Assembly: GCF_021390395.1 (NCBI RefSeq)
Contig: NZ_JAJUWT010000027.1
Span: 62,001 to 126,000 of the forward strand
Length of the DNA: 64,000 bases
DNA from: Saccharothrix sp. S26
GTDB lineage: Bacteria > Actinomycetota > Actinomycetes > Mycobacteriales > Pseudonocardiaceae
Reading direction: 5' to 3'
In this document: positions 15,921 through 24,649 of the stretch, piece by piece
Position numbering within the stretch: position 1 is the first letter of the stretch
Layout of the letters: each line of letters starts with the position of its first letter
Translations under genes and position numbers: made by a program
Notes under the pieces: generated by a model
Seen by the model: only the letters and a program-made list of their open reading frames with translations
Told to the model about the DNA's origin: nothing
Databases searched by the model: none

Positions 15921-18676
15921 GGCAGACCGGCCGCTTTCGCCCGCAACGCCCCGGTGTCGCCGTGCCCCAGCTCGTCCAGGATGTCCAGCGCCGCCCGCCA
16001 CGCCCCGCGCGCCGCGTCGTGCTCGCCCGCCAGCGCGTGGGTGTCGCCCAGCCGTTGCAACGTCGCCGCCTCCTCGTAGCGGTCGCCGCTCTCCCGGTAC
16101 CGCGGCAGCGCCTCCCGGTAGCAGCGCACGGCCTCGTCCAGCTCGTGCAGGCGGTGGTGCACGTAGCCGAGGCTGTCCCAGGTCGCCGCCTCCGCCAGCA
16201 CGTCGTTGACCTCGCGGGCCAGCACCAGCGCCCGGCGGCAGTCGGCCAACGCGCGGTGCAGGTCCTCGCCGAGCATCGCGCGGGCCCAGCCGACCGCGTT
16301 GAGCGCGCGCGCCGTGCCCGCCCGGTCGCCCAGCCGCTCGAACACCGCCAACGCCTGCTCGGCGTGGTGCAGGGCCTCGGGCAGCCGCCCCCACGCCTCG
16401 TACAGCCCGCCGAGGTGGCGGTGGATGTGCGCCTGGCTCTGCCGGTCGCCCAGCTCGCGCACCAGGTCCAGCGCGGCGGTGAGGTGGACCTCGGACTCGC
16501 CGAACCGCCGCAGCACGACCAGGATCCGGCCCAACCCGCGGTGGGTCGAGGCGAGCGCGACCCGGTCGCCCAGCCGCCGCGCCGCGGCCAGCGCGACCTC
16601 CAGGCACCTGGCCTGCTCGGTCCAGAACGACCGCAGCCGGGCGAACGCCGTGGTCGTCCACGCCAACTGCCAGGCGTGCGCGTCGAACCCGTGCGCGGCG
16701 GCGTGCCCGACCGCGGCGAACAGCGACGCGTGCTCCAGGCCGAACCACGCCAGCGCGTCGGGCCGCGACGACAGCGGCGTCACCACCACGCCCGGCGCGG
16801 GCTCGACGAGCGCCACCTCCTCCCGCTGCGAGTACAGCAGCCGGTCGGCCGTGTCCGCGGTGCGCAGGTAGTGGTCGAGCACCCGCCGCAACGCCGCCCT
16901 CGTGCCGGCCCGGTCGGGGTCGGCGTCGGCCAGGTCGCGGGCGCACGCGTGCACCAGGTCGTGCAGCGTGAAGCGGCCGGGCACCGGCTCGGCGATCAGG
17001 TGCATCCGGCTCAGCTCGCCCAGCGCCTGCCGGGCCGCGCGCACCGGCACGGCCGCCAGGCTCGCCGCCGCGGGCACCGACACCTCCGGGCCCGCGTGCA
17101 CGCCCAGCAGCAGGAACATCCGGGCCGCGGCCGGGCTCAACCGCTCGTAGGACCAGGAGAACACCGTCTTGACGCTGGTCGTCGCCTCACCCGTGTCCAG
17201 CGCCTCCAGCCGGGTCCGCTCGTCGGCCAGCTCGCCCGCCAACTCCCGCAGCGCGAAGTCCGGGTGCGCCGCCGCCCGTGCCGCGACCACCGACAGCGCC
17301 AGCGGCAGCCCCGCGCAGCAGCAGACCAGGTCGCGCACCGCGTCGGGCTCGGCCTCGACCCGCCGCTCGCCCAGCTGCCGCACCAGCAGCGCGGTCGCCT
17401 CCTCGTCGGACAGCACGCCCAGCGGCAACGGCCGCGCGCCCTCGCGCACCACCAGCCCGTCGAGCTGGTTGCGGCTGGTCACCAGTGCCAGGCAGCCCGA
17501 ACCGCTGGGCAGCAGCGGCCGGACCTGCTCGCTGTCGGCGGCGTTGTCCAGCACCACCAGCACCCGGCGGCCGGCCAGCAGGCTGCGGTACAGCCCCACC
17601 TGCTCGTCCAGCCCGGACGGGATCCGCTCCGGCGCCACGCCCAGCGCCCCGAGGAAGCCGCGCAACGCCTCGTCCGGGCTCACCGGCACGCCCGTCGGGT
17701 CGAACCCGCGCAGGTTCACGTAGAGCTGCCCGTCCCCGAAGCGGTGCGCGTTGCCGTTGGCCCAGCGCAGCGCCAGGGCCGTCTTGCCGACGCCCGCCGT
17801 GCCGTTGATCACCGAGATCACCACCGCGCCCGCGCCGCCCCCGGCGACCGGGTCCAGCAGCGCCGTCAACGCGGCCAGCTCCCGCTCCCGGCCGACGAAG
17901 TACCGGGTGTGCACCGGCAACTGCCTGGGCGCGAACGCGTGCTGAGGGGTGCTCGACGGGCGCACCGCGACCTCCGGCGCGGCGGTGAGGATCCGCTGGT
18001 GCAGCTCCTGCAACCGCGGTCCCGGGTCCACGCCGAGCTGCTCGGCCAGCAGCCCGCTCACCGACCGGTAGGCGGCCAGCGCCTCGGCCTGCCGGTCCGA
18101 CCGCGACAGCGCCTCCATCAGCTGACCCCAGAACCGCTCCCGCAACGGGTGCTCGCGGGTCAGCGACCGCAGCTCGGGCACCACCTCCGCGGCCCGGCCC
18201 GCCGCCAGGTCCGCGTCCAGCCGCCGTTCCAGCGCGTCGAGGCGCTCCTCCAGCAGCGGCGCGACGTCCTCGCCGTGCAGCACGTCGGAGGACACGTCCG
18301 ACAGCGGCGCGCCGCGCCACAGCTCCAGCGCCTCGGCGACCCGGTCACGGCCCACCAGCTCGCGGAACCGGTGCAGGTCGAGCGCCTCGGGCGGCACGTC
18401 CGCCGCGTACCCGCCGGTGGCGGTGCGCACCACGTTCACCGCGCCCAGCGACTGGCGCAGCCGGGTCACCACCATGTGCAGCGTCGCCCTGGCGCGGGCC
18501 GGGTCGGCCTGCCTGCCGTCCCACAGCCGGTCCACCAGCTGGTCCGTCGGCACCACGTCACCCGCGCGGAGCAGCAGGCTCGCCAGCAGCACGCGCGCCT
18601 TGCCGGTCGGCAGCGCCACCTGCCTGCCGCCGTGCCAGACCTCGAGGGGCCCGAGCACCTTGAACTCGGTCTCCAC
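15917..18676 (-). CDS. SARP/AfsR-family regulator 5 (wHTH-BTAD, NB-ARC, TPR)
   Basis: 919 residues from the GTG at 18674-18676, which is preceded by AGGGGG. The frame stays open for another kilobase upstream, but family alignment (METEFKVLGPLEVWHGG) sets the start. wHTH-BTAD in 1-235, P-loop GTAGVGKT (292-299), VVLDNAADSEQVRPLLP, CAGLPLAL, TPR region from about 650. Closest in sequence to regulator 1 (shared DFALRELAGELADE/PEFPLGALAAELANE region and VPAAASLA). It is the first gene of the array and has a plausible promoter with a two-fold 11-base repeat. Confidence 0.88.
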   Translation of the reverse strand: METEFKVLGPLEVWHGGRQVALPTGKARVLLASLLLRAGDVVPTDQLVDRLWDGRQADPARARATLHMVVTRLRQSLGAVNVVRTATGGYAADVPPEALDLHRFRELVGRDRVAEALELWRGAPLSDVSSDVLHGEDVAPLLEERLDALERRLDADLAAGRAAEVVPELRSLTREHPLRERFWGQLMEALSRSDRQAEALAAYRSVSGLLAEQLGVDPGPRLQELHQRILTAAPEVAVRPSSTPQHAFAPRQLPVHTRYFVGRERELAALTALLDPVAGGGAGAVVISVINGTAGVGKTALALRWANGNAHRFGDGQLYVNLRGFDPTGVPVSPDEALRGFLGALGVAPERIPSGLDEQVGLYRSLLAGRRVLVVLDNAADSEQVRPLLPSGSGCLALVTSRNQLDGLVVREGARPLPLGVLSDEEATALLVRQLGERRVEAEPDAVRDLVCCCAGLPLALSVVAARAAAHPDFALRELAGELADERTRLEALDTGEATTSVKTVFSWSYERLSPAAARMFLLLGVHAGPEVSVPAAASLAAVPVRAARQALGELSRMHLIAEPVPGRFTLHDLVHACARDLADADPDRAGTRAALRRVLDHYLRTADTADRLLYSQREEVALVEPAPGVVVTPLSSRPDALAWFGLEHASLFAAVGHAAAHGFDAHAWQLAWTTTAFARLRSFWTEQARCLEVALAAARRLGDRVALASTHRGLGRILVVLRRFGESEVHLTAALDLVRELGDRQSQAHIHRHLGGLYEAWGRLPEALHHAEQALAVFERLGDRAGTARALNAVGWARAMLGEDLHRALADCRRALVLAREVNDVLAEAATWDSLGYVHHRLHELDEAVRCYREALPRYRESGDRYEEAATLQRLGDTHALAGEHDAARGAWRAALDILDELGHGDTGALRAKAAGLP

Positions 18677-18701
18677 GCGCCACCCCCTAACGTGCGCGCC
18701 G

Positions 18702-18758
18702 AGCATAGGGCAGCGCACCGACAGCCCCGGGACGACGTGAGTCGAGTGTGAGCGCCGT
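18702..18758 (-). promoter_or_regulatory. Promoter region of regulator 5 with two 11-base direct repeats
   Basis: On the minus strand a -10 element TATGCT (18702-18707) lies 26 bases upstream of the GTG. Further upstream are two GTGAG units exactly 11 bases apart on the plus strand (18737 and 18748: GTGAGTCGAGT, GTGAGCGCCGT). The second half of this block resembles the block upstream of regulator 3. No good -35 hexamer is visible, which fits a promoter that needs an activator. Confidence 0.5.
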
Positions 18759-18910
18759 CCGGCAGAGTCCTCCCCGTCCACCGCACCGCCCGCACGGCGG
18801 TCGGCGACACCGGGGGGTGCCGCCGTTCGGGCAGGTCGAACGGCCGCGGTGGGACGACGGCCCGCGCCCGACCCGACACCACGTCGAGTCGGGCGCGGTC
18901 CTCGGCACGC

Positions 18911-18938
18911 GGAAGGCCCCGCCGCGGCGGGGCCTTCC
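18911..18938 (-). terminator. Terminator after eccC
   Basis: A perfect 28-base palindromic hairpin (13 bp arms, 2-base centre) lies 20 bases after the eccC stop. It separates eccC from the regulator array, so the array is an independent transcription unit inside the secretion locus. Confidence 0.75.
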
Positions 18939-18957
18939 GGTCGTCGGGCGGACCCGG

Positions 18958-21900
18958 TCAGTCCGGGTCGATCCACGCCACCTGGATGCGCTGCTGACCC
19001 AGCTTGCGGGTGACCAGCGTGCCCCGGCCGGGAGGCTGCGGTGACGCCTTGAGGTTGCCCACGATCGCGCCCTCCTCCTTCGAGCCGGAACCCACCATGA
19101 TCGGCGCGGAGATCTCCTTGAGCTTGCCCAGGATCGGGTCGTACATGGCCCGCGACGCGCCACCCATGCGCCGCACCGCCACGATGTGCAGGCCCACGTC
19201 CTTCGCCTGCGGGATGAACTCCGCCAGCGGCTGCAACGGGTTCTGCGCGCCCTGCGGCGCCACCAGGTCGTAGTCGTCCACGACCACGAACAGCTCCGGG
19301 CCCTTCCACCACGAGCGGTTCTTCAACTGCTCCTGCGTGACGTCCGGGCCGGGCAGGCGGTTGGCCATCGAGCCGCGCACGTCCTTGATCATGTCCGTGA
19401 GCTGCGCCGAGGACACCGCGTAGGACAGCAGGTGGTCGGTCTCGATGTAGCCGAGCATGGTGCGCCGGTAGTCGACCAGCATGATCAGCGCCTCGGTCGA
19501 GGTGTAGCTGGTCATGATGCCGCGCACGATCGTGCGGAGCAGGTTGGTCTTGCCGGACTCGCCGTCGGCCAGCGCCATGAAGTGCGGGTCGGCGTCGAAG
19601 TCCAGGTACACCGGCGCGAGCTCGTCCTCGTTGACGCCGATCGGCACCAGGTGGCCCCGGTTCGGCCGCTGCTGCTGCACCTGCGCCATGAACTCCGGGT
19701 AGGGCAGCAGGTCGGGCAGCAGCCGGACCTGCGGCGCACGCCGGCCGCGCCACGCGCCGCCGACCTTGGCGATCATGTCCTGCACGCCCGCGGCCACGTT
19801 CTCGGCGTCCGACGAGGCGTCGATGCGCGGCAGCGCGGTCAGGAAGTGCAGCTTCTGCGGCGACAGACCGCGACCCGGCCTGCCCGGCGGCACGTTGACC
19901 GCGACCTTGCGGTCCACCTCGGACTCGCTGACGTCACCGAGGCGCAGCTCGAACCGCGTGCCGAGCAGGTCCTTCATCGCGGGCCGGATCTCCGCCCACC
20001 GGTTCGCCGCCAGGACCACGTGCACGCCGTAGGACAGGCCCTGCGCGGCCAGCGCCTGGACCATCGGCTCCAGCACCTCGAACTCCTGCCGGAAGTTCAT
20101 CCAGCCGTCCACGATCAGGAACGCGTCACCGAAGTCGTCGTCGCGGATCTCGCCGCGCCGCCTGCGGTTGCGGAACTCGACCATCGAGTCGATGCCCTGC
20201 GCGCGGAACCGCTGCTCGCGCTCGGAGATCAGGCCCGTCAGCTCGGCCACCATCCGGCGCGCCTTGTCCACGTCCAAGCGGCTGGCGAAGCCACCGACGT
20301 GCGGCAGGTTCTCCAGCGACGCCAGCGTGCCGCCACCGAGGTCGAGGCAGTAGAACTGCACTTCCTCGGGCGTGTGCGTCAACGCCATGGAGGTGATCAG
20401 GGTGCGCAGCATCATCGACTTGCCCGACTGGGGACCGCCGACGATCGCGCCGTGGCCCGCGGCGCCGGAGAAGTCCGCCCACAGCAGGTCGCGCCGCTGC
20501 TCGAACGGCTTGTCGACCACGCCCAGCGGCACTTGGAGCTTGCCGTTGGAGAAGAAGCCGGGCGCGGTCAGGCCGCGGTCCTCGGTCGCCTGCAACGGCG
20601 GCAGCAGCGTGTCCAGCGACGGCGGCTCGTTCAGCGGCGGCAGCCACACCTCGTGCGCCGGCGGGCCCTGGCCCACCAGCCGCTCGACGATGACCTCGAG
20701 CTCGGAGGGCTCGTTGGAGTCCTCTTCCTTCTTCGCCTGCACGACCGGCTCGACCGGCCGGACCGGCTCCTTGGGGATCTCGATGTAGTCCGGCACGAAG
20801 TAGCGCGGCCGCTTGTCGCTGGTCACGGGCGCGGACGGGCCCGCGACCTGCAACCCGGCGGGCCGGTACGGGCCCGACACGTACAACGCCTTGAACCGGG
20901 TCAGCGGCGAGCCCTGCACGCCCAGGTACCCCGAGCCGGGGATCGGCGGCAGCTCGTAGGCGTCCGGCACGCCGATCGCGGCGCGCGACTCGGCCGCGGA
21001 GAACGTCTTCAGACCGATCCGGTAGGACAGGAACGTGTCCAGACCGCGCAGCTTGCCCTCTTCGAGGCGCTGCGAGGCCAGCAGCATGTGCATCTGCAGC
21101 GACCGGCCGACGCGGCCGATCTGCAGGAAGATGTCGATGAAGTCCGGCTTGGCCGTCAGCATCTCGGAGAACTCGTCGATGCAGATGAACAGCGCGGGCA
21201 GCGGGTCGAGGTCGGCGCCGTTCTCACGCGCCTTCTCGTAGTCCCACACGTTCTTGTAGTTGCCCTTGGCCAGCACTTCCTGCCGCCGCGACACCTCACC
21301 CGCGATGGCGTCCTTCATGCGGTCGACCAGGGTGAGGTCGCCCGCCAGGTTGGTGATCGTCGCGGCGACGTGCGGCGCCTTGTCCAAACCGAGGAACGTC
21401 GCGCCACCCTTGAAGTCGACCAGGATCATGTTGAGCGTGGTCGAGGAGTGCGTGGCCAGCATGCCCAGCACCAGCGTGCGCAGGAACTCGGACTTGCCGG
21501 AACCGGTCGCGCCGATGCACAGGCCGTGCGGGCCCATGCCCTCCATGGCCGCTTCCTTGATGTCCAGCTCGACCTGCTGGCCGAACTCGCCGATGCCGAA
21601 CGGCACCCGGTAGCGGTCGCGCACCGGCCGCGGCCGCCAGGCCGCCTGCACGTCGAAGGTCATCGGGTCGCCGGGGATGCCCAGGAACTCCAGCAGCGGT
21701 GGGTTGTTGCTCATCGACAGCGGGTCCTCGTCGCTGCCGCCCGCGTCCACGCCGCCGATCCGGTACGGCGACAGCCGCCGGGCCAGCGCCTCGGCCTCGA
21801 CCACGCTGAGCCAGTCCGGCGAGCCGAACCACTCGACGCCGCTGGCGCTGCGCGCGCCGAGCTTGTCGTCCTCGATCACCAGCCGCAGGCCGCGGCGGGC

Positions 21901-22962
21901 GGTGAGGTTGCCCAGCGACTCGGACAGGTCGAGCAGGGTGACGCCGACCAGGCCCTCTTCCAGGATGATCTGCTCTTCGCGGGTGACGTCGCCGTCGTCG
22001 ATCAGGATCACCACGTGCGGCTGGTCGGCGGGCGGCGGCGCGTTGCGGGTGAACCGCTGCCGGTCGCGCAGCTGCTCGTCCAGCATCTGCTCGACCTCGG
22101 CCAGCGAGCTCGCCATCATCCGCATCTGGCCGATGCCGTCGACGATCGTCGGGTGCTGCACGTGCGGCAGCCACTTCATCCACTCCCACTCGGCCTTGGT
22201 GCGACCGGTGGTGACGACGGCGATGAGCAGGTCGTCCGGGGAGTGGAAGGTCACCATCTGGGCCAGCAGGGCGCGGGCCAGGCCGCGCTTGCGGTCGATG
22301 TCGCCGAGCAGGCCGACGGCGGCGAAGCCGCGCAGCGCGATGGAGATCGGCAGGTCGGGCACCAGCGAGTGGGCGCGCACGAAGCGGCGCAGCGCCAGCG
22401 TCGCGATCGGCTCCAGCTCCTCGACCGGACCGGTCTGCGGCGGCACGAGCCGGGTGGCCAGCCGCTGCGAGCCGCGGCCCGCGCGCAGGTGGCAGAAGTC
22501 GGGGTCGTTCTGCCGGCGCTCCCACATGCGCCGGGTGGTGGCCAGGGACCACAGCATCTGCGGGTCGGGGTGCACCCACTCGCGCTCGGCGCGCTGCTCG
22601 TTGGCGGCTTCGCGGGCGCGGTCGCGCATCTGGCCGAGGTAGCGCAGGTAGTCCTTGCGGTCCTCGTTCATCTCGGCCTTCTTCTGGCCCTTGCCGCTGC
22701 CCATGCCGCCGGCCATCATGCCGATGGTCGAGACCAGCATCATGCCGGGCATGATCATCGCAGCGGGGCTGCGCCCGCTGTAGCTGAACATCAGCACCAT
22801 CATGCCGACGGACGACACGATCATGACGACGGGCATCGCCTTCATCATGATGTTGCCGGGGATGACCCTGGGCACCTCGGGTGGCGGTTCGAGGTGGACC
22901 TCACCTCCCGGGGGGCGGGGGGCGGCGAGGCGTGCCGTGCGCTTGAACTGCAGCGTGCTCAC
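18958..22962 (-). CDS. eccC: EccC, motor ATPase of the type VII secreton
   Basis: 1334 residues in one chain, as in ESX-4 (other ESX systems may split it). Two membrane helices near the N-terminus (about 42-60 and 68-88), then three FtsK/SpoIIIE-type ATPase domains with P-loops GATGSGKS (about 483), GGPQSGKS (about 840) and ADGESGKT (about 1130). Walker B segments LFICIDEF, FLIVDGW and FVVVDDYD follow in turn, so domain 1 has the strongest DE pair. EccC binds WXG100 substrates through its last domain and powers export at the inner membrane. The GTG/ATG region starts MSTLQFKRTARLAAP, normal for the family. It is divergent from eccD across a 285-base gap. Confidence 0.95.
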   Translation of the reverse strand: MSTLQFKRTARLAAPRPPGGEVHLEPPPEVPRVIPGNIMMKAMPVVMIVSSVGMMVLMFSYSGRSPAAMIMPGMMLVSTIGMMAGGMGSGKGQKKAEMNEDRKDYLRYLGQMRDRAREAANEQRAEREWVHPDPQMLWSLATTRRMWERRQNDPDFCHLRAGRGSQRLATRLVPPQTGPVEELEPIATLALRRFVRAHSLVPDLPISIALRGFAAVGLLGDIDRKRGLARALLAQMVTFHSPDDLLIAVVTTGRTKAEWEWMKWLPHVQHPTIVDGIGQMRMMASSLAEVEQMLDEQLRDRQRFTRNAPPPADQPHVVILIDDGDVTREEQIILEEGLVGVTLLDLSESLGNLTARRGLRLVIEDDKLGARSASGVEWFGSPDWLSVVEAEALARRLSPYRIGGVDAGGSDEDPLSMSNNPPLLEFLGIPGDPMTFDVQAAWRPRPVRDRYRVPFGIGEFGQQVELDIKEAAMEGMGPHGLCIGATGSGKSEFLRTLVLGMLATHSSTTLNMILVDFKGGATFLGLDKAPHVAATITNLAGDLTLVDRMKDAIAGEVSRRQEVLAKGNYKNVWDYEKARENGADLDPLPALFICIDEFSEMLTAKPDFIDIFLQIGRVGRSLQMHMLLASQRLEEGKLRGLDTFLSYRIGLKTFSAAESRAAIGVPDAYELPPIPGSGYLGVQGSPLTRFKALYVSGPYRPAGLQVAGPSAPVTSDKRPRYFVPDYIEIPKEPVRPVEPVVQAKKEEDSNEPSELEVIVERLVGQGPPAHEVWLPPLNEPPSLDTLLPPLQATEDRGLTAPGFFSNGKLQVPLGVVDKPFEQRRDLLWADFSGAAGHGAIVGGPQSGKSMMLRTLITSMALTHTPEEVQFYCLDLGGGTLASLENLPHVGGFASRLDVDKARRMVAELTGLISEREQRFRAQGIDSMVEFRNRRRRGEIRDDDFGDAFLIVDGWMNFRQEFEVLEPMVQALAAQGLSYGVHVVLAANRWAEIRPAMKDLLGTRFELRLGDVSESEVDRKVAVNVPPGRPGRGLSPQKLHFLTALPRIDASSDAENVAAGVQDMIAKVGGAWRGRRAPQVRLLPDLLPYPEFMAQVQQQRPNRGHLVPIGVNEDELAPVYLDFDADPHFMALADGESGKTNLLRTIVRGIMTSYTSTEALIMLVDYRRTMLGYIETDHLLSYAVSSAQLTDMIKDVRGSMANRLPGPDVTQEQLKNRSWWKGPELFVVVDDYDLVAPQGAQNPLQPLAEFIPQAKDVGLHIVAVRRMGGASRAMYDPILGKLKEISAPIMVGSGSKEEGAIVGNLKASPQPPGRGTLVTRKLGQQRIQVAWIDPD

Positions 22963-23247
22963 CTAACAGGCACCTCTTCAGGTCGATCCAGAACCAACAC
23001 CGGCGACCGCGCGCCAACCAGCCCGGGCCCACCACAGTCGCCACGACACTATGGCGCATCGGGTCACCGCACGACGGGGGGTCGGTGAAATCCGCGGCCA
23101 ACGTGTTGCGCGGAACGGCCGTGCCACGGCCGCCGATGGCCCCATACTGGGTCCGCTCCTCGTGGGGCGGGCCGAAGCGCGTCCGACCGGACCAATAGGG
23201 TCGGGGGCGGACCACAGCACAGACTCATCAGGACTTAGGGGGCGCTG

Positions 23248-24642
23248 GTGGCGACCGGTACGACGGTGTTCAGCCGGGTGACGGTGGTTGCGCCGCGAAC
23301 GCGTATCGACGTCGCGCTGCCCGCCGACGTCGCGGTGGCCGACCTGCTGCCGATGCTGCTGGACATGGCCAAGGAGGCCACTCCGGACGGTGGCGTGCGA
23401 CACGGTGGCTGGGCGTTGGCCAAGCTGGGCGACGGCCCGCTGGACCCCAGCCGCACGCTGGCCTCCCTCGGCGTGGTCGACGGCGAGCTCCTCCAGCTCC
23501 GCAAGCGCAACGAGAACCCGCCGCCCCCGCTGTACGACGACGTGGTCGACGCGATCGCGGAGTCCGACCCGGACAGCTTCCGCCCGTGGACCAAGGACAC
23601 CGCGCGGCGCTACGGCCACCTCGCGGGCGCGCTCGCCCTCATCACGGCCGCGATCGCGGTGCTGATGGCCGGTCCGCTCGTGGGCGGCGGCAACCTCGCG
23701 CCGGCCATCTGCGCGGGCGTGGTCGCCGTCGTGGCGATGGCGGCGGGCGCGGTCGTGGCCCGGTCCTACGGCGCGACCGGCACGGGCGTGCTGATCGCCG
23801 CGGCGGGCGGGCTGCCCATGGCCTACGTCGCGGGCCTGTACATCGTGCCGGGCCCGATCGGCCGGCCGAGCCTGCTGCTGGCCAGCGTGCTGGTGCTGAT
23901 CTTCGCCTCGGCCGCGATCATGCTGATCGGCCGGGGCATCACGGTGTTCATCGCCGCCGCCACGGCGGGCGCGCTGAGCGCCCTGGCGTTCCTGGTCGGC
24001 ATCTTCGTCGACCACCCGGTGCAGGGCATCGCGGCGGCCACCGCGGCGGTGTCGCTGGCGGCGCTGTCGGTGCTGCCCCGGTTGACCATCCAGCTGGCCA
24101 AGCTGCCGCTGCCGACCGTGCCGGGCAGCGCCGAGGACCTCAAGGAGGACACCGGGTTCCCGGAGTACTCCGTGATCGAGCGGCGCACCGCGAACGCGCA
24201 CGAGTACCTCACCGGCATGATCATCGGCTGCGGCGGCACGGCCGCGCTGTTCGCCGTGATCGCGGCGGGTGACGGTTCCATCTGGGGCCCGCTGCTGGCG
24301 ATCGTGGTGACGCTGGTGCTGCTGCTGCGCGGCCGGGCCTACGCCAACGGCGCGCAGGCCGTGGCACTGCTGGCCAGCGGCATGGTGGCGGGCGCGGGCG
24401 TGCTGCTGGGGTGGCTGGTGCAGTCCTCGCCCGGCGACCGGCTGCTGTACGTGTTCGGCGCGCTGGTCGTCGTCGGCGCGGCCGCGCTGGTGCTCGGCGT
24501 GATCTTCCCCAACCAGAAGTTCTCCCCGGTGCTGCGGCGCACGGTCGACGTGCTGGAGGCCATCCTGATCGCCGCGGTGCTGCCGCTGGCGCTGGCGGTG
24601 ATGGACCTCTACGTGGCCATGCGCCAGCTCATCCCCGCGTGA
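23248..24642 (+). CDS. eccD: EccD, integral membrane channel component
   Basis: 464 residues: an N-terminal ubiquitin-like (YukD-type) domain of about 90 residues ending in LQLRKRNENPPPPLYDDVVDAI, followed by about eleven hydrophobic helices from residue 130 to the C-terminus. EccD forms the membrane barrel of the secreton together with EccB, EccC and EccE. The GTG start at 23248-23250 has AGGGGG eight bases upstream. The mycP gene starts seven bases after its stop, so the two are co-transcribed, exactly as in ESX-4. The 285 bases between eccC and eccD must hold divergent promoters; I see no convincing -35/-10 pair. Confidence 0.93.
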   Translation: MATGTTVFSRVTVVAPRTRIDVALPADVAVADLLPMLLDMAKEATPDGGVRHGGWALAKLGDGPLDPSRTLASLGVVDGELLQLRKRNENPPPPLYDDVVDAIAESDPDSFRPWTKDTARRYGHLAGALALITAAIAVLMAGPLVGGGNLAPAICAGVVAVVAMAAGAVVARSYGATGTGVLIAAAGGLPMAYVAGLYIVPGPIGRPSLLLASVLVLIFASAAIMLIGRGITVFIAAATAGALSALAFLVGIFVDHPVQGIAAATAAVSLAALSVLPRLTIQLAKLPLPTVPGSAEDLKEDTGFPEYSVIERRTANAHEYLTGMIIGCGGTAALFAVIAAGDGSIWGPLLAIVVTLVLLLRGRAYANGAQAVALLASGMVAGAGVLLGWLVQSSPGDRLLYVFGALVVVGAAALVLGVIFPNQKFSPVLRRTVDVLEAILIAAVLPLALAVMDLYVAMRQLIPA

Positions 24643-24649
24643 GGCAGTG

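Noticed and set aside
10165..19753. Very long open frames (up to 1902 residues) running through several regulators
   Set aside because: High GC keeps frames open. Family N-termini (FxVLGPLEV) and ribosome sites show the real genes start inside them at 12876, 15920 and 18676.
19186..23088. 1300-residue plus-strand frame opposite eccC
   Set aside because: Mirror of eccC codon usage; residue mix is typical of antisense frames and lacks any motif.
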